Positions 45,607-55,347 of a DNA stretch of 64,000 nucleotides are shown here, piece by piece. Below the pieces are notes generated by a model that did not search any database, was not told the origin of the DNA, and saw nothing but the letters and a program-made list of their open reading frames with translations. The position numbers were made by a program, and so were the translations under genes. The DNA comes from an uncultured Clostridia bacterium (GTDB lineage Bacteria; Bacillota; Clostridia; Oscillospirales; Acutalibacteraceae). The number at the start of each line of letters is the position of its first letter. The first letter of the stretch is position 1. The stretch spans positions 28,782 to 92,781 of the forward strand of contig CANPXF010000006.1 in NCBI GenBank assembly GCA_947585745.1, read 5' to 3'.

Positions 45607-48600
45607 TTAACCACGTTTTCTTCTAACCTTGTAATAAATTATCGGTAAAGACGTCAGAAGTACAAGAACACCTGATATAATAAATATCAAAGTCCCTATA
45701 CCGCCCATCTCGGGTAACACGGGAGCGGGTGAATTTACAAAGGACACGTTCATTGTCTTATCCGCCTTAACAGAGTCCTCTGTTCCCTGCTTGCTTTTAA
45801 GATTATAGCCGTTTCGGCCGATTTCGGTTACGGTGTACTTTGTTCCCGCTTGAATACCGTTAATGGTAATTCTCTGTCCGTGCATAAGCTTAAACGTACT
45901 GCTGTAAACTCCGTCTTTTTCTGTAAATTCAAGAGTTCCGTCAGCGGGCGCCTGTACTCCGTCAATCGTACTGCTTCCCTTATAGGAATACTTTTTATCA
46001 AGCTTTATGCCGTTCGGGTGCGTAAATTCCACCTTAAAAGTAAATTCGGTTTTATCTAAACCGCTGATACCAACAACTGTTTTATCAACGGAAAGGTTGC
46101 CTAAACCTTCAAGCGGATTTTCAACAATCTCCGTGTACTGTTCGGGGTCGTTTGAAACCTTTACGCTCGCCTGATTTTCCACTAACTTTGATACAGCGGC
46201 GGTTGAGTTTGTCTTTACTGTTAGTGTTACCGCGCCTTCTTTTCCCGCGGGTTGGTTTTCAAAAGTCCAAACAACGGTATGATTTTTGGAATCATATTTG
46301 CCGTCGTCGCTCGCATTTACAAAATCAACTCCCGTATCAAGAGGGTCGGTTATAACTACGGTCGCGTTTTCGGATTTGTAGTTTTTCCAGGTAATTTTAT
46401 AGGTTATCTTCTCGCCAACATCTACGAGCCTGCCGTCGCCAGGAGTTACTTCGGTTTTGTGAGGCTCCCATGTCGGATTTTCCACAATATTCGTTTTTAC
46501 TTCGGGAATATGACCAACCTGTACGGTAGCTTGATTTTCAACCTTGCTTTGTACTACCGCGTTCTCATTAACCTTTGCTTTAAACGATACCCAGCCCTCG
46601 GAACCTGAAGGTTTATCTTTAAGCTCCCAGATTACCGTACGGCTGTAATTATCATAGAATCCGCCAAAGTTTGCGCTCTTATCCACATAATCAAGTCCCT
46701 TATCCAACGGGTCCTTAATTACTACAGTCGCAACACCGCTTTCACTGTTTTTCCAATGAACACGATAGGTTATTACATCATTTATTTTTACGCCTTTATT
46801 GTCGCCCGGGTCAACCTCTTCTTTTTCTTCGTGAGGAACGGGATTTTCAACTATATTAGTATCCTGCCACGGGTCGTTTGCAACCTTTACGCTTGCCTGA
46901 TTTAAAACCTTTTCATCGTCTTTGAGCGCGTCGTTGTTAACCGTAACCTTAAATGTTACCTTGCCCTCGCTGTCTGAAGGTCGGTTCTTAAGCTCCCATA
47001 TAATTGTGCGTGAAGATTTATCGTAAGTAGCACTGCAACCATCTTTGAGAGAAGTAATTTTTGCTTCATCGGTAATTCTGTTTCCGCTTTCATCAAGGAA
47101 GATAAAATCAGCCGTACCATCAATATAATCAACGCCCGGGTCAAGTCGGTCCATTACTTCAACATCTGCAGTTTTATCCCTGTAATTTTTCCAGGAAACC
47201 TCATATGTAATTGTATCGCCGACCTGAACAATTTTTTTATCACCGGGGTCAACCTCTGTTTTCTCGGGAGACCAAATCGGGTTAACTATGGTATTGGTTA
47301 CCCATTCGTTATCTCCCACAGCCACAACGGCGCGGTTAAACACCTTATTGTCCTCGGCGTCTCCTAAAGTGTTTGGCGTATCATCATAATTATCGTTATC
47401 ATACTTCCACTCTTTAACGGCTTTCTCATTTACAACAACCTTGAATTTAATTTTGCCCGTATCTCCTGAATCACGATTTTTAAGCCTCCACAGGAGTGAG
47501 TGTGATTTTGCGTCATAAGCTACTGTACAATCTGATAAGCTTGAGGTTTCGACTTCTTTTCCGCTTTCGTCGAAATAAACATATTTTGCGCTGTTATCCA
47601 AATAGTCAACGCCGGGGTCAAGCTTATCTTTAATAACAACATCCGCGGGGGTTAATTCGCTGTTTTTCCACGAAATTTCATATTCAATTTCACTGCCGAG
47701 TTTAACAGGCAAATCAGCGCCTGGACTTGTTTCCTCTTTAAGGTTGTTGGGAGCGGAATTTCCAAAGTGTACGGCTTCCTCAACTATCGCGGTGTCGCCT
47801 AAAACAAGATAGCTGTTATTTTTTGTATCTTTTACAAATCCTGTACCGCTTGGGTTAGCGGGGTCGCCGTTATTCTCGCTCTTTTTGTTGTATGTGTAGC
47901 TTGAGCTTTGATTTAAAACGTGCTTTACTCTTGCAAAGTCATATCCCTGCTCAAGCTCCTCTACAGAAAGATTTTCCTGTACGGTATACCCTGTATTTAA
48001 CTTTAGTCCGTTAAAGAGAATACCCTCTCCGTCTTTAAGCTTAAAGGAAGCCTTATTATTGCTGTCAAAGTCAAGAGTTTCAGTAAGATAATTTGTGATG
48101 ATGTTGTAGTCAGACTTTACACCGCTTGCGCTTCCGAAGCCTGACGGGTATAAGGTTGCAACCGTAAAATTATCAATCTTTCCATAACGGCTTATTATAT
48201 CACTGTATTCAGGCGCGCTCCAATCTGTATTGTCCGCCTCGCTTTTCGGGATAAGATAAACGTCCTTAACATAGAAAACCGTGTTTCCACTGCCGTCATC
48301 ACTATTTCCTGCTCTATCGGGAAAATCTTCACCTGTTTCCTTTGAAGCTTCGGGAGAAATATACAAACGGAATGTGTACTGGTCGCCTGCCTCTTTGGCG
48401 TTATTTCCTATATAAACATAATACTTACCGTCTTCATCCTGCTCACATTTTTCATTTACAGTCACCAAATTATGACTTGACGACTGTAAAAGCCCCTGAT
48501 TGTCAGTAAGAATATCAATAGTTGAAATACGCCTCTGCCAATCTCCTGTAGTCGAGTTTCTTCCTATACGGATTACGTTATGACTTCCCGTAATACCTTT

Positions 48601-51600
48601 GACATAAGCTTCAAAATTAAACTCTTCATCAGGGCTTAAACTGCTGTCAAACATAGATTTCTGGACTTCCTTGGTAATAAGGAGCATAGTATTCGCAACA
48701 GCTAATCTGCCGTTATTTCCGAGATAACTGTTGATAATTATTCCGTCGCCTACCGTGGAATTACTGCTGACCGTAGGAAGATAATAATTGCTCGACGTAC
48801 CCGTGGCATTAGACTTTTTAGCATTTACACTATGCTCAAGGTTACCCATACGAAGACCGCCCGGAGCCGCCGACAAAATCCATCTGCCATTTTCCATAAG
48901 CTCCTTATGCATTTGTCTGTTAGAATCATTTTCTATGGGGTTGCCGTTTTCATCAAATGTGTATCCGATATAATCTCTGCCTCGGCTCTTATCTCCCGTT
49001 GTAGCAGATGAGCGGTACGGATACACGTCCGAATAAATTTCGTTCGCGTCGTGCCAGCAAAGCATATCTTTACTACTGATAAAATCAGATGTAATCTCTT
49101 CACCGAATTCTCCGCCCCTGCGCGTAATGACACGTCTGACAAACTCACCCTTTCCGTCACTTGTCGGAATATAATATTCACTAAGCATAAAGTAATAGTT
49201 TTTTGAGTTGAGTTGTATTGCGGTTGAATCGCCTGCGGTAATATTTTCAAGGGCGTCTTTGCTTAAAAACACAGCATTTCCGACTTTAACTTTTCCTTCG
49301 AGAAAAGCTTGCTTTACTTCGTTTTCATCTTTAAATTCGCCGTCGTAAATCTCTCCGTCCCAAGTAGCTCCTTCGGACCAATTCCCTTCTCCGTCTCCGT
49401 TATTCGAATCAATCCTCTTTATTGATCCATCCGCCTGCACCTCATATGCGTGCGCGTAAAGCGGTAAAGCTTTTTGGAATACATAGTAACGGTTGTTTCT
49501 TCCCGGAGAAAATGTAATTACAGGGTCTCCCCTTGTTTGGTCACTCAAGGCGCTGTATCCGTCATAGTTTGTCGCGCTGTAGTAGTTTGAATAGAAATAT
49601 AAACTACCATCTTTTGCGGTATTTTTATCAAGATATTCCTGGCTTATTTTTGTTAAATCTACATCGTCGCCCTTTTCATTCATTATATAATCTGAAAGAC
49701 CTACCGTGTAGAATACACGCAACGGAGTTGTCTGCGTTTTATTATCAAGATTTGTTTCGTATGACTCTACATCTCCGTCGCTGTTCAAGGTTACGGTTGC
49801 CTTCTGAAGCGGTAAAGCGCTTGCGGGAATATTTATATAAAGCGCCTGGTCAAATTCATTATCTATAACAAGCTCGCTGTCGTCTATATAATTTTGAGTA
49901 TCCTCGGTCCATACAATTATATCGTCAAGGATGTAGGTTTCCTCAGAATCCTCACCGTAGCAAGGATTATAACGAGTTTTTTTTCTCTCTTTTTCGTCTA
50001 AATTAAAACGGTAAAGTGTGTAAACCGTATTAAGCTGTTTTTCGCTTATTTCTTCATTTCCGATAAGCGTCGGCACATACATCTTAGCCGCTTCATCGCT
50101 TAAATAGTAAGTATCTCCTTTATCAAAGCTTCCTGCTCCCTGGGCCGTTCCAAGGTAAGTTCCCCTTGAATTATACCAGCCCATCCTAAAAGTGCCTCCG
50201 GACGGAGTATGAGCCTCGATAAAGCTGTGGTCATACACACTGCTCTTTACAACTCCATACAGTTCACCGAAAAGCGAAATATTTTTTACGTCCTTTACTT
50301 CCATATACTTTCCGATAGGGTCCATATATGTAAGCGAGTTATTTACACCTGCGTCGTTTGTTCCGCCTACAGGTATAAACGGAGGATTGGTAATGGTATC
50401 CATAATCTGGTCAAACACACTTTTGATAGAATGTGCAGCATCCTCGGAGGCGGAAGCATAATAAGCCAAATTTGCATAGTTAACATCAATATCTCTCTCC
50501 GAAATATGATACGGGTTATTAGAACTATTAAGGTGAGGTATTTTTACATCTAAAGTCTTTTCACCTGCAATCCAGAAATTAGAATGCGAAGGAGAACCTG
50601 TATAGTTTTTAATAACTTCTTTAGCCCCTACTTTTCCGTTAGGGCTGACAGCCTTGGAAAGATTTGTTCCTGATGTGAGGGATCTATAACAATTAATACG
50701 CTGAAGAACAGAGCCGTCACTTTTACCTTTCCATTCAGACCAAGCAGTGATGGCGTCAGCAATTGAGAGAACTGTTCTGGAGCCTACGCTGTCCTTTTCA
50801 TAAAATGTTCCATCATCGTCATTTTTAATATATTTTGATAACCATTCGTTATTAAAGCAGACGTTCGGATTCATCATAGGGCCGTTGCTGGTTATACCGC
50901 CGTTTGCGGATGAAGGTCCAAAATCTGAACCTGTCGGGTCAGGCATATCTACGGAAATCGTGTAAACACTACAGTCCTGATTATAAGCATTACTGACCGC
51001 TTTCTTCATATATCCAGCAGTCATAAGAGTCGTAAGTAAAAGATATGACTCCGAACTCTGGTAAGTTTCCGCTAACTCCTCTAACTTTTTCTTTCCCTCA
51101 GCAGTTGGAAAATTTTTGTTGTTGGGGTCTGGTAGTCCGCCAATCATATTATAAAGATAGTTTTTGTCATTAGGAATAATTTCAACAAACTGGTTCCAAC
51201 TGTAAGCCAGGCTTCCGCTTGAATTTATATAGTCGCCGACAAATGAACTGTTTAAATCGCTGAAATTATTTAAAAAACCAAGCGCCTCAAGAGAATTATC
51301 TGTTAATTTAGGATTAGACCAATCTCCCACAAGGGCGTCTGTCGCCTGACCGTCAGTAAGAACAACTAAGGACGGCATACGTTCAACAGTAACATTACCG
51401 AGTACGGCTTTTTTATTATCAGCGTTAAGAAGTTCTTTCATTCCTTGATATATACCGGCCTGAATATTTGTTGTACCGTTTTTGTAGTTTGTAGTTCCCG
51501 ATTTGCCAAATATAATATCATTATCTACTTTAACATATCCGCCGCTTTTATCATCTACCCAATCAGCCGTGAGATACGGTTTATGTCCTTCTCCGTCTTG

Positions 51601-52194
51601 ATAAGCATAACGCCCCATAGGAATGATAGTCTTTGCGGTATCAGTTCCGCTTCCACCGCCATCTCCAAATAAAACGACAGATATTTCGTTATATGTATTC
51701 GCCTCCATAAAAGCGTCAATGGCACTGTTAACGGCTTCAACTGTTTTATAAATTCTTGTCTTTTTAAAATCGGTTTTATTATTGGTATACATAGAACCTG
51801 AGTTATCAATTACAATAACAAGATTCGTTGGTATCTGTCCCGCATATTGCTGAGTAGAACCCATTACTGAAAAGGCATGGAGAAAATCTTCGTTAAATTC
51901 TACTTTTCCGTTAACTCCGTCTGTATCAACATCCAAATTTAATGAGCCGTTTAACTCATCATAGCTGAAAACAGACTTATCAGACCAAATACGTCCCGCG
52001 TAGCGCGTACCGTTTTTGTCGTCAAGCATTTGATATGAGTCCATCGTTTCGGGGTCAGATACTCTTGAAACTTCAGGCGTTCTTCCTTTTGCGGGAGTTG
52101 CCGCCTTTACAAAAACACTTCCGCCTACTACGCTTAAAAGCACCATAAGGCATAACATCAATGAAAGCAATCGATTCCATTTTGTCATTTTCAT
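45607..52194 (-). CDS. Very large pilus tip adhesin: VWA domain, DUF11-like repeats, LPEMG
   Basis: A protein of about 2195 residues. ATG 52194 is chosen because AAAGGG lies eight bases upstream; the frame opens further up at 52221. It has a signal peptide ending VFVKAA, then a von Willebrand A domain with the MIDAS motif VIVIDNSGSMYTNN and VVLTDGQATD. A long central region is followed by four DUF11-like repeats (ISWKNSELTPADVVIKDKLD, VSWKNYRDKTADV, VHWKNSESGVATV, ITWKNYKSENATV), and a Cna-B-like domain comes last. The sorting signal reads LPEMG instead of LPxTG. It is the first gene of the pilus operon and so the likely host- or matrix-binding tip. Confidence 0.92.
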   Translation of the reverse strand: MKMTKWNRLLSLMLCLMVLLSVVGGSVFVKAATPAKGRTPEVSRVSDPETMDSYQMLDDKNGTRYAGRIWSDKSVFSYDELNGSLNLDVDTDGVNGKVEFNEDFLHAFSVMGSTQQYAGQIPTNLVIVIDNSGSMYTNNKTDFKKTRIYKTVEAVNSAIDAFMEANTYNEISVVLFGDGGGSGTDTAKTIIPMGRYAYQDGEGHKPYLTADWVDDKSGGYVKVDNDIIFGKSGTTNYKNGTTNIQAGIYQGMKELLNADNKKAVLGNVTVERMPSLVVLTDGQATDALVGDWSNPKLTDNSLEALGFLNNFSDLNSSFVGDYINSSGSLAYSWNQFVEIIPNDKNYLYNMIGGLPDPNNKNFPTAEGKKKLEELAETYQSSESYLLLTTLMTAGYMKKAVSNAYNQDCSVYTISVDMPDPTGSDFGPSSANGGITSNGPMMNPNVCFNNEWLSKYIKNDDDGTFYEKDSVGSRTVLSIADAITAWSEWKGKSDGSVLQRINCYRSLTSGTNLSKAVSPNGKVGAKEVIKNYTGSPSHSNFWIAGEKTLDVKIPHLNSSNNPYHISERDIDVNYANLAYYASASEDAAHSIKSVFDQIMDTITNPPFIPVGGTNDAGVNNSLTYMDPIGKYMEVKDVKNISLFGELYGVVKSSVYDHSFIEAHTPSGGTFRMGWYNSRGTYLGTAQGAGSFDKGDTYYLSDEAAKMYVPTLIGNEEISEKQLNTVYTLYRFNLDEKERKKTRYNPCYGEDSEETYILDDIIVWTEDTQNYIDDSELVIDNEFDQALYINIPASALPLQKATVTLNSDGDVESYETNLDNKTQTTPLRVFYTVGLSDYIMNEKGDDVDLTKISQEYLDKNTAKDGSLYFYSNYYSATNYDGYSALSDQTRGDPVITFSPGRNNRYYVFQKALPLYAHAYEVQADGSIKRIDSNNGDGEGNWSEGATWDGEIYDGEFKDENEVKQAFLEGKVKVGNAVFLSKDALENITAGDSTAIQLNSKNYYFMLSEYYIPTSDGKGEFVRRVITRRGGEFGEEITSDFISSKDMLCWHDANEIYSDVYPYRSSATTGDKSRGRDYIGYTFDENGNPIENDSNRQMHKELMENGRWILSAAPGGLRMGNLEHSVNAKKSNATGTSSNYYLPTVSSNSTVGDGIIINSYLGNNGRLAVANTMLLITKEVQKSMFDSSLSPDEEFNFEAYVKGITGSHNVIRIGRNSTTGDWQRRISTIDILTDNQGLLQSSSHNLVTVNEKCEQDEDGKYYVYIGNNAKEAGDQYTFRLYISPEASKETGEDFPDRAGNSDDGSGNTVFYVKDVYLIPKSEADNTDWSAPEYSDIISRYGKIDNFTVATLYPSGFGSASGVKSDYNIITNYLTETLDFDSNNKASFKLKDGEGILFNGLKLNTGYTVQENLSVEELEQGYDFARVKHVLNQSSSYTYNKKSENNGDPANPSGTGFVKDTKNNSYLVLGDTAIVEEAVHFGNSAPNNLKEETSPGADLPVKLGSEIEYEISWKNSELTPADVVIKDKLDPGVDYLDNSAKYVYFDESGKEVETSSLSDCTVAYDAKSHSLLWRLKNRDSGDTGKIKFKVVVNEKAVKEWKYDNDNYDDTPNTLGDAEDNKVFNRAVVAVGDNEWVTNTIVNPIWSPEKTEVDPGDKKIVQVGDTITYEVSWKNYRDKTADVEVMDRLDPGVDYIDGTADFIFLDESGNRITDEAKITSLKDGCSATYDKSSRTIIWELKNRPSDSEGKVTFKVTVNNDALKDDEKVLNQASVKVANDPWQDTNIVENPVPHEEKEEVDPGDNKGVKINDVITYRVHWKNSESGVATVVIKDPLDKGLDYVDKSANFGGFYDNYSRTVIWELKDKPSGSEGWVSFKAKVNENAVVQSKVENQATVQVGHIPEVKTNIVENPTWEPHKTEVTPGDGRLVDVGEKITYKITWKNYKSENATVVITDPLDTGVDFVNASDDGKYDSKNHTVVWTFENQPAGKEGAVTLTVKTNSTAAVSKLVENQASVKVSNDPEQYTEIVENPLEGLGNLSVDKTVVGISGLDKTEFTFKVEFTHPNGIKLDKKYSYKGSSTIDGVQAPADGTLEFTEKDGVYSSTFKLMHGQRITINGIQAGTKYTVTEIGRNGYNLKSKQGTEDSVKADKTMNVSFVNSPAPVLPEMGGIGTLIFIISGVLVLLTSLPIIYYKVRRKRG

Positions 52195-52305
52195 ATTCAT
52201 TACCCTTTCCGTTAAAATCAATATTCTAAACTTCTTTAAAAATCCTAAATAATATCACCATAGTTTTAAGACTAATTTTTCTAAAATATTTTTAAAACAG
52301 TCTCT

Positions 52306-52346
52306 AAAAAAAACAACTAACATCCAGCGGTATTCGCCGTTGTTAG
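52306..52346 (-). terminator. Terminator-like hairpin in the pilus operon leader (candidate attenuator)
   Basis: On the minus strand CTAACA-A-CGGCG and CGCTG-GA-TGTTAG form an 11-bp stem (arms within 52346-52317) around AATAC, followed by TTG and eight T. It lies between the promoter at 52389-52417 and the first pilus gene, with no gene upstream for it to terminate. It could hold transcription unless disrupted. Confidence 0.65.
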
Positions 52347-52369
52347 TAATTAATTTTTATCCATTTTTC

Positions 52370-52388
52370 AAGTCCAAAATTTGGACTT
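52370..52388. promoter_or_regulatory. Perfect 19-bp palindrome at the pilus promoter (candidate operator)
   Basis: AAGTCCAAA, one base, TTTGGACTT. It directly abuts the -10 box, so the start of transcription falls inside it. This is the classical place for a repressor site. It could alternatively act as an RNA hairpin at the very 5' end. Confidence 0.65.
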
Positions 52389-52417
52389 ATTGTAACACAA
52401 ATGACAATAATTATCAA
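52389..52417 (-). promoter_or_regulatory. Promoter of the pilus operon
   Basis: On the minus strand TTGATA (52417-52412), 17 bp, TACAAT (52394-52389). The leader to the first gene is about 190 bases. Confidence 0.7.
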
Positions 52418-52571
52418 TAGTTTAGTATAATATTAATATTGCCGAAAATTTATTTTGTAGGAATTAATATTTTTTTGTAAAAATTTTAAATTCTTTTATT
52501 TATTTTTAATTTTTATTATAATTTTTGTATTGACATAAATGCAATTCTCTGTCCAATTTGTAATTTCGTTT

Positions 52572-52764
52572 TTCTGCTTATGCCCTATTCATAGAGTCAG
52601 CCTTAATCACGACTATTACTCCCGCTTTACTTGAAAAGGTAAAAACTAATTAAATCCAACGGCGGGGGCAGTCAGATGAACAACGTTCGGAACCGAGAGG
52701 GGAAAATCGTTAATAACGATTTGATTTACAGCTAAGCAGAACTACGGCAAGAAAAATCCTTGCC
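52572..52764 (+). ncRNA. Structured noncoding RNA, candidate raiA-motif RNA
   Basis: No coding potential is seen, but the DNA folds strongly as a plus-strand RNA. TTCTGCTTA (52572-52580) pairs perfectly with TAAGCAGAA (52733-52741) to close a 170-nt domain. Inside, CTCCCGC (52619-52625) pairs with GCGGGGG (52662-52668), enclosing a 7-bp hairpin with a GAAA tetraloop (52626-52643). AAATCGTT/AACGATTT (52704-52722) forms another hairpin. A GGCAAG/CTTGCC hairpin at 52746-52764 follows as a possible terminator. A TTGACA lies at 52530. From memory the unpaired strings (such as GGCAGTCAGATGAACAACG) resemble the raiA motif of Clostridia. That identity is unverified; the existence of a structured RNA is better supported. 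Confidence 0.6.
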
Positions 52765-52997
52765 TCCATTTTATTGGTGGTAGAAAAATTCACAGTTATT
52801 TGGTATTATGTAAGCAGATAAATTATATTCCTGCTCGTACGACAATTACTCCTTTGAAAACACGGTTTTTCTAAGTACATGTGTAAATAAAACAAATAAT
52901 AAATAATAAAAAAGGTTTTATTAAAAGGTGTGATATCATAGTCCTAAGATCAGGCGAGGGTGGTAAAACGCACGCGCACGGTCAAAACAAAAAAGTG

Positions 52998-53006
52998 TGC
53001 TATAAT
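52998..53006 (+). promoter_or_regulatory. Extended -10 promoter element of the Sel1 gene
   Basis: TGCTATAAT (TGn plus a perfect -10), with no good -35. It lies about 40 bp before ATG 53046. Confidence 0.6.
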
Positions 53007-53045
53007 ACTTTTGAATCAATCACTTTTCTTATGGAGGACGAAAAA

Positions 53046-54347
53046 ATGGACAAAATAACCACACTTTCCCCGGAATTTGAGCGTCTGCTCAATATACTTG
53101 ACGGTGACCGTTTCGGCAACACGACGGCACAGTACGAACTTGCGGTTCTGCTTTTGAAAACCGGGACGCTCGAAAACAAGAAAAAGGCGGTTGTGCAGTT
53201 TCGGAATCTTGCCCGCGGAGAGTACACCGCTTCGCAAACAAACGCACAGTTTATGCTGGGACTGTGCTATGAAAATGGCTTTGGAGTTTCAAAAAGTTAT
53301 CAGAGCGCCATTCGGTGGTATAAAAATGCCGTCAAAAACATTTATAATAATGATTTGCTCAAAAACCCCGATTCAGTAAGTGAACGTGGAGCCAAAAGGC
53401 TCGCTGAGTTGACAAAGGGCAGGAACTTTGACGAGGCTCTTGACGAAATTATTTTCGGGCAGACCTCGGACGAGAGCGTTAATTGCGTTACAGATGCGGC
53501 CGAAGCGGGTGACGTCGAGGCACAGGAGTACCTGATGGAGCTGTATCGTCTCGGCACAAAGGACATTCCGGAGGATAAAGAGGAAGCTTTGTACTGGGCG
53601 CAAAAGGCCGCAGAAAACGGAAGCACAAAGGCTATGGAATACGTGGCGAAAAGCTACTATTCCGGCCTCTACATACAAAAAGATGTCTCTTTGGGGCTGT
53701 ATTGGTACAAAAAGGCATCACAGAACGGATCAAACACCGCCCCGGGTGCGATTGCCAGACATTTACAGGCACAAAAACGCTATAAAGAGGCTTCGGTATG
53801 GCATAGGATTCACGCCGAGCGGCAAATCAAGTATCGCAACTGGCGGCTCGGCTGGGAAGGCACACAAAACACAGGGCGGACGGATATGGAGGCTCAACAC
53901 TATTCTGTAAAACAGTTAAATCTAAACGGTGCATATAACGGCAACCGCTACTTGAATGATATTTTTTATTACGATTCGAATCAAGTGATTTCGGCGTCCG
54001 ATATGCCCGAAAACGGCGTGATGATTGCATTTCCAACACGGCGGAGAAATAAAAGGCTGTCTGCGGAGGCTCTGTCATATTGCGTGAATAATTTTAGCAG
54101 GCAGTGGGTGATCGGGCGTTTTTTCCACGGGATGCGGTATCATAACGGAAATTCCGTTTTTGACGCCGATTCTCTGTGTGTAAACATTTCAGCAGTCTCA
54201 ACCGAGAATGCTTTGCAAACGGCGGTGAAAATTTGCAGGCGCTTCAATCAAAACGGCGCGTTATTGAAACTGTGCAATACGAACGAGCTGTATGTTATCT
54301 GTCGGCACGACAAAAAATCAGAAAGTGCCGACGGAGAGAAAATATAA
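53046..54347 (+). CDS. Sel1-like repeat protein
   Basis: A 433-residue protein. ATG 53046 follows GGAGG by eight bases; the frame opens at 52995 without a ribosome site. Residues ~25-250 contain Sel1/TPR-like helical repeats, for example AQFMLGLCYENGFGVSKSYQ, ALYWAQKAAENGSTKAMEYV and LGLYWYKKASQNGS. The remaining ~180 residues (from RLGWEGTQNTGRTDME) form an unrecognised domain. Such proteins are scaffold or effector-like and are common in accessory regions. Codon use and GC look higher than in the glycan locus, suggesting a different origin. Confidence 0.82.
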   Translation: MDKITTLSPEFERLLNILDGDRFGNTTAQYELAVLLLKTGTLENKKKAVVQFRNLARGEYTASQTNAQFMLGLCYENGFGVSKSYQSAIRWYKNAVKNIYNNDLLKNPDSVSERGAKRLAELTKGRNFDEALDEIIFGQTSDESVNCVTDAAEAGDVEAQEYLMELYRLGTKDIPEDKEEALYWAQKAAENGSTKAMEYVAKSYYSGLYIQKDVSLGLYWYKKASQNGSNTAPGAIARHLQAQKRYKEASVWHRIHAERQIKYRNWRLGWEGTQNTGRTDMEAQHYSVKQLNLNGAYNGNRYLNDIFYYDSNQVISASDMPENGVMIAFPTRRRNKRLSAEALSYCVNNFSRQWVIGRFFHGMRYHNGNSVFDADSLCVNISAVSTENALQTAVKICRRFNQNGALLKLCNTNELYVICRHDKKSESADGEKI

Positions 54348-54368
54348 AAAAGAAAAGGAGAGATTACA

Positions 54369-54533
54369 ATGAAATTGAAAAACTTATCAACCAAAAGGTT
54401 GGTGGAAGAGCTTGAAAAGCGTGAGGGCGTAGAACTGCTTTCAATTGAGCCGTACGAGCCTTACAGCATTATCGCCAACGGACAGACGATAAACGATGGC
54501 GGTCCGGCAGTAATTTTGCGGATTTGGGACTGA
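54369..54533 (+). CDS. Small BC1881-like protein
   Basis: A 54-residue protein, MKLKNLSTKRLVEELEKREG followed by VELLSIEPYEPYSIIANG and ending AVILRIWD. The STKxLVEELxKREGVE opening is what I recall of the BC1881 family, a small protein of unknown function often found in phage and mobile DNA. It starts 21 bp after the Sel1 gene with AAAGGAG upstream, so it is probably co-transcribed. Confidence 0.7.
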   Translation: MKLKNLSTKRLVEELEKREGVELLSIEPYEPYSIIANGQTINDGGPAVILRIWD

Positions 54534-54593
54534 GTTGGACAGTACTTCTTTTTCGAGCAGTTGTTTACTTTATGAGTTGAAAGGATGACAAAA

Positions 54594-55346
54594 ATGGATG
54601 AGTTAAAAACATTGGTAAAAAAACTTGAAAATAACAGTAATAAAGAAGATCAGATCAAGACTTTGCAAGCAATAGGCAAAGAATTGGTCAGCAATTATCT
54701 GATCAAATTGCCAGATAATATTGTAATACGACCATTATGGGTAGAGGCCTACTATGCTGACGTGAACTGTATAGATGATGCATATCAATCAAATATTAGC
54801 GATAAGTTTATTGACCCCTTTATTCATGGATCACCCCAGCAAAAAGGGGAAGAGAATTATGGAAAACTCTATTTTCACCATAAAACGGACGATCAGAGAA
54901 GTGGTGTGGATATTTGCCTTGCTTGTGGATCGTATTATCTTTCATTTTTACTCAAATACACCTTGGTCAATGATGTATATACTACGCAGAGTCAGCTAAG
55001 CAGACAAATTCGTGAGGCATACGAAAAATTGAACAATGAACAACGAGCGAAAATATTGAAACGAAAGATAAGCGAAGCAGAATACGTAACATATACAACT
55101 CGGATAGGGCTTAATGCTAATAAAGAAAAGGATCTAAAAAAGAAAAAACAAAAAAAGCACTATCAGCCGTTAGAGTTAGCTGTTGTCCGCGACTTTCAAA
55201 AAACATTTCCTACTGTACGAACCCTGCCTAGAAAAGAAACATTGATAAAGCAGTATTTGGATGATTCTGATAAAACCATGGCGGAAAAAGCGGCATTTTG
55301 CAAAGAGCACTTAGGGTACTGCCCATGTAAATACAAGCAGAAGTAA
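54594..55346 (+). CDS. Conserved hypothetical protein, function unknown
   Basis: A 250-residue soluble protein I do not recognise. ATG 54594 is favoured because AAAGG lies nine bases upstream; ATG 54585 overlaps that site. The middle holds a distinctive block (PLWVEAYYADVNCIDDAY, KFIDPFIHGS, GKLYFHHKTDDQRSGVDICL, SYYLSFLLK). The C-terminal half is basic and probably helical, with KKKKQKKHY and a terminal CKEHLGYCPCKYK cysteine group that may bind zinc. The next gene starts two bases after its stop. The context is accessory DNA. Confidence 0.6.
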   Translation: MDELKTLVKKLENNSNKEDQIKTLQAIGKELVSNYLIKLPDNIVIRPLWVEAYYADVNCIDDAYQSNISDKFIDPFIHGSPQQKGEENYGKLYFHHKTDDQRSGVDICLACGSYYLSFLLKYTLVNDVYTTQSQLSRQIREAYEKLNNEQRAKILKRKISEAEYVTYTTRIGLNANKEKDLKKKKQKKHYQPLELAVVRDFQKTFPTVRTLPRKETLIKQYLDDSDKTMAEKAAFCKEHLGYCPCKYKQK

Positions 55347-55347
55347 T

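Noticed and set aside
49533..49868. 111-residue plus-strand frame within the pilus tip gene
   Set aside because: Opposite-strand shadow with unusual composition and no start signals.
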